From: Bacteroidales bacterium
GTDB taxonomy: Bacteria > Bacteroidota > Bacteroidia > Bacteroidales > Muribaculaceae
Reading direction: 5' to 3'
Length of the DNA: 18,494 nt
Assembly (NCBI GenBank): GCA_019416425.1
Contig: DXXK01000093.1
Location: 1 to 18,494, forward strand
Notes under the pieces: generated by a model
What the model saw: only the letters and a program-made list of their open reading frames with translations
Database searches by the model: none
Told to the model about the DNA's origin: nothing
In this document: positions 9,903 through 16,030 of the stretch, one piece after another
How positions within the stretch are numbered: position 1 is the first letter of the stretch
Layout: each line of letters starts with the position of its first letter
Program-made: the position numbers and the translations under genes

Positions 9903-10751
9903 ATGAAAACACGAGAAGAACTGATTGACGATCTCCTGGACCTGGCCTTTGCCGAGGACATAGGTGACGGCGACCATACCACCCTCTCAACCATCCCGGC
10001 GGACGAAATGGGCCGTTCGCACCTCATCATCAAGGAAGACGGCATCCTGGCCGGTGTCGCCATGGCCGAGAAGGTGCTCCATAAGGTAGACCCCTCCATC
10101 AAGATGGATATCTTCATCAACGACGGCACACCCGTCCGCAAGGGCGACATCGCCTTCGTGGCAGAAGGGCCGGTACGCTCCCTGCTGATAGCCGAGCGCA
10201 CCATGCTGAACATCATGCAGCGCATGAGTGGCGTGGCCACCATGACAGCCAAGTACCAGAAGGAGCTGGAGGGACTGCACACCAAGGTGCTGGACACCCG
10301 CAAGACCACTCCCGGCATGCGCATCCTGGAGAAGGATGCCGTAGCCATGGGCGGAGGCAAGAACCACCGCATCGGTCTGTTCGACATGATTCTTATCAAG
10401 GATAACCATATCGACTTTGCAGGAGGTATCGAGAAGGCCATAGACCGCGCACGCGAGTACTGCAAGGAGAACGGCAAGGACCTGAAGATCGAGGTGGAGG
10501 TACGCAGCCTCGACGACATCAAGCGTGTTCTGGCTCACGGAGGAGTGGACCGCATCATGTTCGACAACTTCACTCCCGAACTGACCAAGGAAGCCGTGAA
10601 ACTTGTCAACGGAGCCGCCGAGACCGAATCCTCGGGCGGAATCACGCTCGAGACCCTGCGCCGATACGGAGAGGCCGGCGTTGACTTCATTTCCGTCGGA
10701 GCCCTGACGCACAGCGTGAAATCGCTGGACATGTCGTTCAAGGCCATCTGA
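9903..10751 (+). CDS. nadC: Nicotinate-nucleotide diphosphorylase (carboxylating), quinolinate phosphoribosyltransferase
   Basis: The 282-residue enzyme converts quinolinate and PRPP to nicotinate mononucleotide, CO2 and diphosphate, a step of de novo NAD synthesis in the cytoplasm. Family hallmarks are DTRKTTPGMRILEKDAVAMG near residues 134-153, then GGGKNHRIGLFDMILIKDNH, the EVEVRSLDDI strand, IMFDNFTPE near 218 and the C-terminal ISVGALTHSVKSLDMSFKA barrel end. The frame is open upstream to 9684 inside the peptidase gene, but ATG 9903 gives the family N-terminus (MKTREELIDDLLDLAFAEDI) and follows the peptidase stop by 23 bp. nadA and nadB are not in this window. It is likely co-transcribed with its neighbours; no separate promoter is visible. 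Confidence 0.97.
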   Translation: MKTREELIDDLLDLAFAEDIGDGDHTTLSTIPADEMGRSHLIIKEDGILAGVAMAEKVLHKVDPSIKMDIFINDGTPVRKGDIAFVAEGPVRSLLIAERTMLNIMQRMSGVATMTAKYQKELEGLHTKVLDTRKTTPGMRILEKDAVAMGGGKNHRIGLFDMILIKDNHIDFAGGIEKAIDRAREYCKENGKDLKIEVEVRSLDDIKRVLAHGGVDRIMFDNFTPELTKEAVKLVNGAAETESSGGITLETLRRYGEAGVDFISVGALTHSVKSLDMSFKAI

Positions 10752-10795
10752 GGACGCATCCATCTTTATCCTGAATGCGTGCAAGAACAACATAA

Positions 10796-11200
10796 ATGAC
10801 AAACAGGCAAGAGCAAGGCGCCTCCAACCGCGAGTGGGGCGCCTTTGCTGAACAAAAAGCGGCCGAGTATCTCCGCACAATCGGTTACGTGGTGCGTGAG
10901 ACAAATCTACGCATGCGCAATATCGAGATCGACCTGATCGCACAGAAAGGAAAGGTCATCTCCTTTGTCGAAGTCAAGGCCCGAAGCGGAGATGCACAGG
11001 ATCCAGCCGAGGCCGTCGATAAAAAGAAAAGGAACAAGATGATAGCCGCTGCCGACATATACCTCCAGAATCAGGACCGCGATTACTACTGGCAGTTCGA
11101 TATAGTGACATTGACAGGAACAAAGGATGCCTACACTATCGATTATCTGCCTGACGCCTTTTATCCCCCTTGCAAGACGGGCACCTCAAAGAAACATTAA
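10796..11200 (+). CDS. YraN / UPF0102 family protein, endonuclease-like fold
   Basis: This 134-residue protein has the full UPF0102 pattern: GAFAEQKAAEYLRTIGYVVRE near residues 15-35, then IEIDLIAQKGKVISFVEVKAR, whose D46, E59 and K61 correspond to a PD-(D/E)xK nuclease core. The family resembles Holliday-junction resolvases, but no clear substrate is known to me. Where most members have GEID, this one has IEID. ATG 10796 lies 44 bp after nadC; a 6-bp inverted repeat (ACGCAT 10754-10759, ATGCGT 10775-10780) sits in the gap without a U-run. Its stop is only 4 bp from the stop of the converging methyltransferase gene, so the two transcripts must overlap or end inside coding sequence. Confidence 0.92.
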   Translation: MTNRQEQGASNREWGAFAEQKAAEYLRTIGYVVRETNLRMRNIEIDLIAQKGKVISFVEVKARSGDAQDPAEAVDKKKRNKMIAAADIYLQNQDRDYYWQFDIVTLTGTKDAYTIDYLPDAFYPPCKTGTSKKH

Positions 11201-11204
11201 TCCG

Positions 11205-11954
11205 TCAATCCTGACGCTGGCGGAACTGCGCCAGCACTATGGCCGTGGCTATCGACACATTCAGCGACTCGCCATGGTTGGCTGTGGCAGGAGGTATGTT
11301 CAGTCCGACCGTAAGCTCACTCCGTATTGCCGGACTGATGCCTACTCCCTCATTGCCCATAACAATAAATCCGTTGTCGCCAAGAGATGCATGGTAGATG
11401 TCGCTACCTTCAAGCAATGTACCGTAGACCGGCATGGATGGGTGCTCGTGAATCACTTCCCCGAGATCACAATAATGAACCCTGACAGCTCCAAGAGACC
11501 CCATGGTGGCCTGCACCACCTTTGGATTGAAACAGTCCACCGTGTCGTAAGACGCAAATATATCGAAAATACCGAACCAATGGCATGTACGGATAATGGT
11601 GCCAAGATTTCCGGGATCACGCACCCCGTCAAGCATCAGGTACAGCTTATCCTCTTCTACAACACGCCTCTCGGCTTCCGGAATATGGAATACTCCCATC
11701 ACGAGTGACGGAGTGCTGAAACAGGAAAGTCCTTTCATCTCAGCGGCAGTGGCATCGTAAATGACGGGTGCCTCGACACACAGCGCCGACGGTATCTCCG
11801 CTTCCGGACCCAGTATCAACGACTCCAAACGGAAATGCCGGGCCAGGTCGCTGACAGCCTTCTGACCCTCGGCCGTAAACAGTCCATGACGCCTCCGCAT
11901 CTTAACGCTATGGAGGTTTCCGTACAACGAATATTTGGTTCTCGACAGCTTCAT
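11205..11954 (-). CDS. SpoU/TrmH-type (SPOUT) RNA 2'-O-methyltransferase
   Basis: This 249-residue protein has the two parts of TrmH-family rRNA or tRNA ribose methyltransferases: an N-terminal substrate-binding region (SLYGNLHSVKMRRRHGLFTA near 9-28) and a C-terminal trefoil-knot domain. Motif 1 is LDGVRDPGNLGTIIRTCHWF at about 108-127, motif 2 is FIVMGNEGVG near 196-205, and motif 3 is GESLNVSIATAIVL near 228-241. It transfers methyl from S-adenosylmethionine to a ribose; the exact RNA position cannot be read from sequence. The frame is open upstream to 11999, but ATG 11954 matches the family start and the longer start would lie upstream of the promoter. The -7 element ends six bases before this ATG, so the mRNA may be leaderless or nearly so. 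Confidence 0.93.
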   Translation of the reverse strand: MKLSRTKYSLYGNLHSVKMRRRHGLFTAEGQKAVSDLARHFRLESLILGPEAEIPSALCVEAPVIYDATAAEMKGLSCFSTPSLVMGVFHIPEAERRVVEEDKLYLMLDGVRDPGNLGTIIRTCHWFGIFDIFASYDTVDCFNPKVVQATMGSLGAVRVHYCDLGEVIHEHPSMPVYGTLLEGSDIYHASLGDNGFIVMGNEGVGISPAIRSELTVGLNIPPATANHGESLNVSIATAIVLAQFRQRQD

Positions 11955-11959
11955 GCTGA

Positions 11960-11990
11960 CAAAATTACAAATTGTTCTTATAAATTCAAA
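11960..11990 (-). promoter_or_regulatory. Promoter for the RNA methyltransferase gene
   Basis: On the minus strand TTTG (11990-11987), 19 bp, TAATTTTG (11967-11960) is an exact Bacteroidota -33/-7 pair. The last G of the -7 element is six bases before the A of the ATG at 11954, so the expected start of transcription is at or only a few bases before the start codon. Confidence 0.7.
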
Positions 11991-11999
11991 AATTATCAT

Positions 12000-12007
12000 T
12001 AACTTTG
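12000..12007 (+). promoter_or_regulatory. -7 element of the nfo promoter
   Basis: TAACTTTG is an exact TAnnTTTG element and would give a leader of about 70 nt for nfo. The matching -33 region (about 11976-11980) is poor, which may mean a weak or activated promoter. That region falls inside the opposing methyltransferase promoter, so the two should compete. Confidence 0.55.
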
Positions 12008-12013
12008 TAGAAA

Positions 12014-12072
12014 GTAACGATGTTACAATTTAGAACATATTTATATTACGATTCGTAACACACCAAGTAACG
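12014..12072 (+). promoter_or_regulatory. Candidate operator cluster: GTAACG half-sites in the nfo leader
   Basis: The palindrome GTAACGATGTTAC lies at 12014-12026 and a related one, TTACGATTCGTAA, at 12046-12058, with centres 32 bp apart (about three helical turns). A further GTAACG occurs at 12067-12072. In all, GTAACG is found at 12014 and 12067 and inverted (CGTAAC) at 12054-12059. The sites start directly downstream of the -7 element, a typical place for a repressor. The regulator is unknown. Confidence 0.4.
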
Positions 12073-12084
12073 TACCCAGAATTA

Positions 12085-12933
12085 ATGAAATACATCGGAG
12101 CACATGTCAGCGCGCAGGGTGGAGTGCAGAACACGCCGCTCGAGGCACAACGTATCGGGGCAAAGGCCTTTGCCTTGTTCACGGGATTCAGCAACCGCTG
12201 GTCGTCCAAGAAACCTACTGCCGAGATCATCGATACATTCAAGGCCAATTGCGAGCTGGGAGGCTTCACACCTGCACAGATACTGCCGCACGACAACTTC
12301 CTGATCAACCTGGGAAGCCCCGATGCCACCAAACTGGCTATGTCCCGCAAGTCGTTTCTGGAGGAGATGCAGCGTGCCCAGATGCTGGGCCTGACCATGT
12401 TGAACTTTCATCCCGGCTCGCACCTGAAGAACATATCGGAGGAGGAATGCCTGAACCTTATTGCCGAGAGTATAAACATCACTCTGGACAAGACCCAAGG
12501 AGTGGCTGCGATACTGGAATCTACCGCCGGCCAAGGTTCCAACATGGGCTGGCGCTTCGAGCATCTGGCACATATCATAGACAGGATTGAAGACAAGTCC
12601 CGCATCGGCATTTGCGTCGATACATGCCATTCCCATTCCGCCGGTTACGACCTGGCCACTCCCGAAGGATATGAGGCTACATGGCGTGAGTTCGATGATG
12701 TAATCGGCATGACCTACCTGCGTGCCATGCATATCAACGACAACATGCGCACGCTGGGTTCCCGCATAGACCGTCATGCCTGCATCGGACAGGGGTCGCT
12801 GGGAGGTGAGTTCTTCACCCGGCTGATGCGCGACCCCCGTTTCGACAACATGCCCCTGATACTGGAGACCCCTGATCCCGACCTGTGGCCCGAGGAAATC
12901 GCATGGCTCTACAGCCAGACTGAAACAGACTGA
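12085..12933 (+). CDS. nfo: Deoxyribonuclease IV (AP endonuclease IV)
   Basis: The 282-residue enzyme cuts DNA 5' to abasic sites in base-excision repair and needs three zinc ions. All nine metal ligands of E. coli Nfo are present at the same residue numbers: H69, H109, E145, D179, H182, H216, D229, H231 and E261. Visible motifs are CVDTCHSHSAGYD (177-189), HINDN (216-220), RIDRHACIGQGSLG (227-240) and LILETPDPDLW (258-268). The TIM-barrel begins MKYIGAHVSAQGGV at ATG 12085. Length is normal and nothing looks damaged. The gene has its own promoter region with possible operator sites and is followed after 21 bp by the MFS transporter, which probably shares the transcript although the functions are not obviously related. 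Confidence 0.97.
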   Translation: MKYIGAHVSAQGGVQNTPLEAQRIGAKAFALFTGFSNRWSSKKPTAEIIDTFKANCELGGFTPAQILPHDNFLINLGSPDATKLAMSRKSFLEEMQRAQMLGLTMLNFHPGSHLKNISEEECLNLIAESINITLDKTQGVAAILESTAGQGSNMGWRFEHLAHIIDRIEDKSRIGICVDTCHSHSAGYDLATPEGYEATWREFDDVIGMTYLRAMHINDNMRTLGSRIDRHACIGQGSLGGEFFTRLMRDPRFDNMPLILETPDPDLWPEEIAWLYSQTETD

Positions 12934-12954
12934 ATCAACAACCTTATAAATCTT

Positions 12955-14583
12955 ATGAAACAAAAACCCGATTTAAGCTTTTGGAAGCTATGGAATCTGT
13001 CGTTCGGATTCTTTGGCGTCCAGATTGCCTACGCTCTTCAGAGCGCCAATGTTTCCCGTATCTTCACCACAATCGGTGCCGACCCCCACGACCTGAGCTA
13101 TTTCTGGATTCTCCCTCCATTGATGGGTCTGATTGTCCAGCCGCTGGTCGGCATGTTCTCAGACCGTACATGGAACCGTTTCGGCCGTCGTCTCCCCTAT
13201 CTTATCCTCGGCGCCACCATTGCCGTGATCGTAATGTGCCTGCTGCCAAATGCAGGTTCCTTCCATTTTACCGTCCAGAGCGCAATCCTGTTCGGTCTTG
13301 TCGCGCTGATGCTGCTCGACACTTCCATTAACATGGCCATGCAGCCGTTCAAGATGCTTGTCGGCGATATGGTGAACGAGAAGCAGAAAGGCAAAGCCTA
13401 CTCAATACAATCATTCCTGTGCAACGCCGGATCCATCGTCGGTTTCATACTGCCCTTCGTGCTGGTATGGTTCGGTCTGCAGAACACTGCTCCGACGGGG
13501 CAGGTGCCTCAGACGGTAATCTGGTCATTCTACATCGGAGCAGCTGTTCTGATGGCATGTGTCGTATACTCGCTGGTAAAGATCAAGGAATGGCCTCCGA
13601 AGGTCTACAACGAATACAACGGCATCGTGGAGAATGCCGAGAAGAAGGAGAAGAAAGCCAATCTCATCACACTGCTGCGAAATGCTCCCACCACGTTCTG
13701 GACTGTAGGTCTGGTACAGTTCTTCTGCTGGTTCGCATTCCTGTTCATGTGGACCTACACCACCAATACCGTAGCACATAATGCTTTCAACACACCGGAG
13801 ACTCAGAGCTATCAGGGAATCAATGTAGACGGCAATGATTTCGACGGCAAATATCTGATTGCCAACGACAATATCATTCTTATCGACCACGGCAAGAAAG
13901 TGAGCGACTTCCTGGAGACCAACCAGGGCGCTTCCTTCAAGCTGACCACCGCCGACATCGTGAACCGCACGCCGGACGGATCGCTCGATATGGGCGACAT
14001 CCAGTCGGTTGTGATTCCGGCCGATGCCGACTGTCAGTACGTAACCAGAACGGTTCTGGATGCATCGAGCAACGAATATAACGAGGCAGGCAATTGGGTA
14101 GGCGTCCTGTATGCAATCCAGGCTCTTGGATCCGTGGTATGGGCCGTGCTGCTGCCCATGTTCCGTAGCCGCAAGTTCTCTTATACCCTCAGCCTTCTGT
14201 TAGGTGCAGCAGGTTTCATCATGACGGCGTTCATCACTAACCAGTATCTACTGGCAGTGGCGTTCATCCTGATTGGATGCGCATGGGCCGCTATGCTGGC
14301 ATGGCCGTTCACGATCCTTACCAACTCGCTGCATTCGGGCAACATCGGCACATATCTGGGCCTCTTCAACTGCACCATCTGCATACCCCAGATCATCGCC
14401 GCATTGGTCGGGGGCTGGATTCTGACTTTGCTCAGCACACCGGGCCAGTTAGCGCCGGAGTACCTGATGATGATGATTGCCGGCATCTCGCTGATCATCG
14501 GTTCGTTCTGTGTCTTCTTCATCAAGGAGGGCGGCAAGAAGGAACCTGTCCAGGAAAATCCCGTGATATCGGAAAACATCTAA
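12955..14583 (+). CDS. SLC45-like MFS sugar transporter with a large periplasmic insert
   Basis: This 542-residue inner membrane protein has about 12 hydrophobic segments. The first half carries the MFS signature GMFSDRTWNRFGRRLPYLIL (about 66-85) and LSFWKLWNLSFGFFGVQIAY at the N-terminus, typical of SLC45 / MalT-like disaccharide-proton symporters of Bacteroidota. A maltose or sucrose substrate is possible but is inferred from family only. A charged cytoplasmic loop (about 209-245) separates the two six-helix halves. Between TM7 (about 248-267) and TM8 (about 380-400) lies an approximately 95-residue soluble, mostly beta-like segment (about 277-372) that most relatives lack; topology places it in the periplasm. 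No glycoside hydrolase gene is next to it. A hairpin at 14593-14622 follows the stop. Confidence 0.88.
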   Translation: MKQKPDLSFWKLWNLSFGFFGVQIAYALQSANVSRIFTTIGADPHDLSYFWILPPLMGLIVQPLVGMFSDRTWNRFGRRLPYLILGATIAVIVMCLLPNAGSFHFTVQSAILFGLVALMLLDTSINMAMQPFKMLVGDMVNEKQKGKAYSIQSFLCNAGSIVGFILPFVLVWFGLQNTAPTGQVPQTVIWSFYIGAAVLMACVVYSLVKIKEWPPKVYNEYNGIVENAEKKEKKANLITLLRNAPTTFWTVGLVQFFCWFAFLFMWTYTTNTVAHNAFNTPETQSYQGINVDGNDFDGKYLIANDNIILIDHGKKVSDFLETNQGASFKLTTADIVNRTPDGSLDMGDIQSVVIPADADCQYVTRTVLDASSNEYNEAGNWVGVLYAIQALGSVVWAVLLPMFRSRKFSYTLSLLLGAAGFIMTAFITNQYLLAVAFILIGCAWAAMLAWPFTILTNSLHSGNIGTYLGLFNCTICIPQIIAALVGGWILTLLSTPGQLAPEYLMMMIAGISLIIGSFCVFFIKEGGKKEPVQENPVISENI

Positions 14584-14592
14584 TCTCAGATA

Positions 14593-14622
14593 ATGGTCAT
14601 GGGGATTGCTCCCCATGGCCAT
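14593..14622 (+). terminator. Hairpin after the MFS transporter gene
   Basis: ATGGTCATGGGGA (14593-14605) pairs with TCCCCATGGCCAT (14610-14622) around a TTGC loop: 13 pairs including one G-U. The following sequence (ACCAATAAAATTT) is AT-rich but lacks an immediate U-run, so it may be a leaky terminator or an mRNA 3'-end stabiliser between the MFS gene and cdsA. Confidence 0.6.
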
Positions 14623-14654
14623 ACCAATAAAATTTAATAAGTAGTAACTTAATA

Positions 14655-15476
14655 ATGGATTATCGCAAATTATTGACACGGACTGTGTCAGGACTGATAT
14701 ATTGTCTTATAATCGTACTTGCCATCTGGTGGGGTGAGATGGGTGTATCGTTTATGGCCGCGCTGCTCTGCATAATGGCCTGTGTGGAATTCGCTAAGAT
14801 CTCGCACGACTCCGATTCCGGATACAAGCTGACGTTAATCACAGACATAATCGCATGTGTGCTGTTATGTTTCGCCGCTCGATGGCCTCTGCTGGGATTC
14901 TTCTGGCTCCTGACAATCTTGATTCGGTTCATCGAGCAACTCTACATCCAAGAGGAAAATCCGGTGCGTGACCTGGCGCATTCAATGCTGGTGCAAGTCT
15001 GGATTGCAATGCCCATGTTCCTGATGACCCTGATAGCCTACTTCCTATGGACACCGATGCTGATTCTTGCGATATTCCTGTTCCTTTGGATAAACGATAC
15101 GGGTGCGTATCTGGTCGGTTCCACTATGGGACGTCACCGTCTGTTCGAGCGCATATCGCCCAAGAAGTCGTGGGAAGGCTCAATCGGTGGTTTTGCTTTC
15201 AACATGGGAGCTGCGGTACTGTTCTACTTCTACGGCGGCCATTTCTTCGGCATTCCGGAGGCAAGCATATGGGTATGGCTCGGTCTCGCGGCCACGGTGA
15301 CGGTCTTCGGCACCTACGGCGACCTGGTGGAGTCGATGATCAAGCGTTCGCTCCACATCAAGGATAGCGGAAATCTGATACCTGGTCACGGCGGCATACT
15401 TGACCGAATCGACTCCGCTCTGCTGGCCATTCCTGCCGCTTTCATCTACCTCTGTATCTGGCCAATGCTTGATTAA
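14655..15476 (+). CDS. cdsA: Phosphatidate cytidylyltransferase (CDP-diacylglycerol synthase)
   Basis: This 273-residue polytopic inner membrane enzyme makes CDP-diacylglycerol from phosphatidate and CTP, the branch point of phospholipid synthesis. Hydrophobic segments lie near residues 11-28, 30-48, 62-76, 78-95, 112-130, 133-148, 178-196, 205-222 and 254-270. Conserved family elements are WINDTGAYLVGSTMGRHRLF (145-164), ISPKKSWEGSIGGF (167-180) and the C-terminal signature YGDLVESMIKRSLHIKDSGN followed by LIPGHGGILDRIDS (221-254), including the metal-binding aspartates. Length is normal. ATG 14655 lies 71 bp after the MFS stop, beyond a hairpin. I see no good promoter in the gap, so partial read-through from upstream is likely. 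Confidence 0.96.
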   Translation: MDYRKLLTRTVSGLIYCLIIVLAIWWGEMGVSFMAALLCIMACVEFAKISHDSDSGYKLTLITDIIACVLLCFAARWPLLGFFWLLTILIRFIEQLYIQEENPVRDLAHSMLVQVWIAMPMFLMTLIAYFLWTPMLILAIFLFLWINDTGAYLVGSTMGRHRLFERISPKKSWEGSIGGFAFNMGAAVLFYFYGGHFFGIPEASIWVWLGLAATVTVFGTYGDLVESMIKRSLHIKDSGNLIPGHGGILDRIDSALLAIPAAFIYLCIWPMLD

Positions 15477-15510
15477 ACGAGAACTATTAAATAAAAAACT
15501 CAAAAAAATA

Positions 15511-15542
15511 TTTGCATAATTCAGGAAAAAGCAGTAATTTTG
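15511..15542 (+). promoter_or_regulatory. Promoter of the tRNA-Arg unit
   Basis: TTTG (15511-15514), 20 bp, TAATTTTG (15535-15542) is an exact Bacteroidota -33/-7 pair. It lies 35 bp after the cdsA stop and about 25 bp before the first tRNA, as expected for a strong stable-RNA promoter. Confidence 0.85.
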
Positions 15543-15567
15543 CATCGCAATTCGGGAACGATAGCAT

Positions 15568-15641
15568 GGTTCGTTAGCTCAATTGAATAGAGCATCTGAC
15601 TACGGATCAGAAGGTTGCAGGTTTGAATCCTGCACGAATCA
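15568..15641 (+). tRNA. tRNA-Arg (ACG), copy 1
   Basis: The 74-nt cloverleaf is complete: acceptor GGTTCGT/ACGAATC with one G-U pair, D stem GCTC/GAGC, anticodon stem TCTGA/TCAGA with loop CTACGGA, variable loop AGGTT, T stem GCAGG/CCTGC. The anticodon ACG reads CGN arginine codons, with A34 normally edited to inosine. Discriminator A15641 is followed by CCA in the DNA (15642-15644). The D loop AATTGAATA has A where G19 is expected and the T loop TTTGAAT has T where C56 is expected; the two changes compensate each other. Confidence 0.97.
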
Positions 15642-15706
15642 CCAGGCTTAAACATCTTAGAGTTCTTAATGAATTCCGCTAAAATGCCGAAGCAAGACAT
15701 ATCATT

Positions 15707-15780
15707 GGTTCGTTAGCTCAATTGAATAGAGCATCTGACTACGGATCAGAAGGTTGCAGGTTTGAATCCTGCACGAATCA
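15707..15780 (+). tRNA. tRNA-Arg (ACG), copy 2
   Basis: All 74 bases are identical to copy 1, including the A19 and T56 variants. Discriminator A15780 is followed by CGA, so CCA must be added enzymatically here, unlike copy 1. The 65-bp spacer between the two genes shows no other gene. An intrinsic terminator follows three bases after the tRNA end. Confidence 0.97.
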
Positions 15781-15782
15781 CG

Positions 15783-15819
15783 AAGGGACCGCCAATCGGC
15801 AGTCCCTTTATTATTATCC
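15783..15819 (+). terminator. Intrinsic terminator of the tRNA unit
   Basis: AAGGGAC (15783-15789) pairs with GTCCCTT (15802-15808), and GCC/GGC (15791-15793, 15798-15800) continues the stem past one C-A mismatch, with an AATC loop. A T-rich tract (TTTATTATTAT) follows. Confidence 0.9.
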
Positions 15820-15930
15820 ATATAACTCTCACTGATTGCTTATGCTATTTATTATTCGGCATACAAATAATATATTACTAAGGAACGCACTATCCGCACG
15901 TCCCTTTAAAGTCGAATTCCAAGATTCTGT

Positions 15931-15963
15931 GTAAGCATTAACTGAAGTACACCTATTGGAGGT
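15931..15963 (+). repeat. Left terminal inverted repeat of the IS66 element
   Basis: This 33-bp end starts GTAAGCATTAACTG and matches the reverse complement of 18462-18494 at 32 positions. The only mismatch is base 25 (A at 15955). Confidence 0.95.
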
Positions 15964-15976
15964 GCAATAAAAATCA

Positions 15977-16012
15977 GCGTCGGCTACAACATGAATAAGT
16001 TGTAGCCGACGC
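15977..16012. terminator. Bidirectional terminator inside the left IS66 end
   Basis: GCGTCGGCTACAAC (15977-15990) and its perfect complement (15999-16012) form a 14-bp stem with an 8-nt loop. On the minus strand, TGATTTTTATTG follows the hairpin, so it should end the tnpABC transcript. On the plus strand CGTTTTATG follows, so it may also stop transcription entering from the tRNA side. It lies between the tnpC stop and the left inverted repeat. Confidence 0.85.
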
Positions 16013-16030
16013 CGTTTTATGTTGGAGGTG

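Noticed and set aside
9987..10943. Antisense 318-codon frame across nadC and yraN
   Set aside because: It spans two well-supported genes on the other strand and matches nothing recognisable.
12082..12963. Antisense 293-codon frame over nfo
   Set aside because: The plus strand has all nine Nfo metal ligands; the antisense product has no domain.
15816..15930. Possible remnant gene or promoter between the tRNA terminator and the IS66 element
   Set aside because: I looked for frames, tRNA arms and TAnnTTTG elements in these 115 bp and found nothing convincing.
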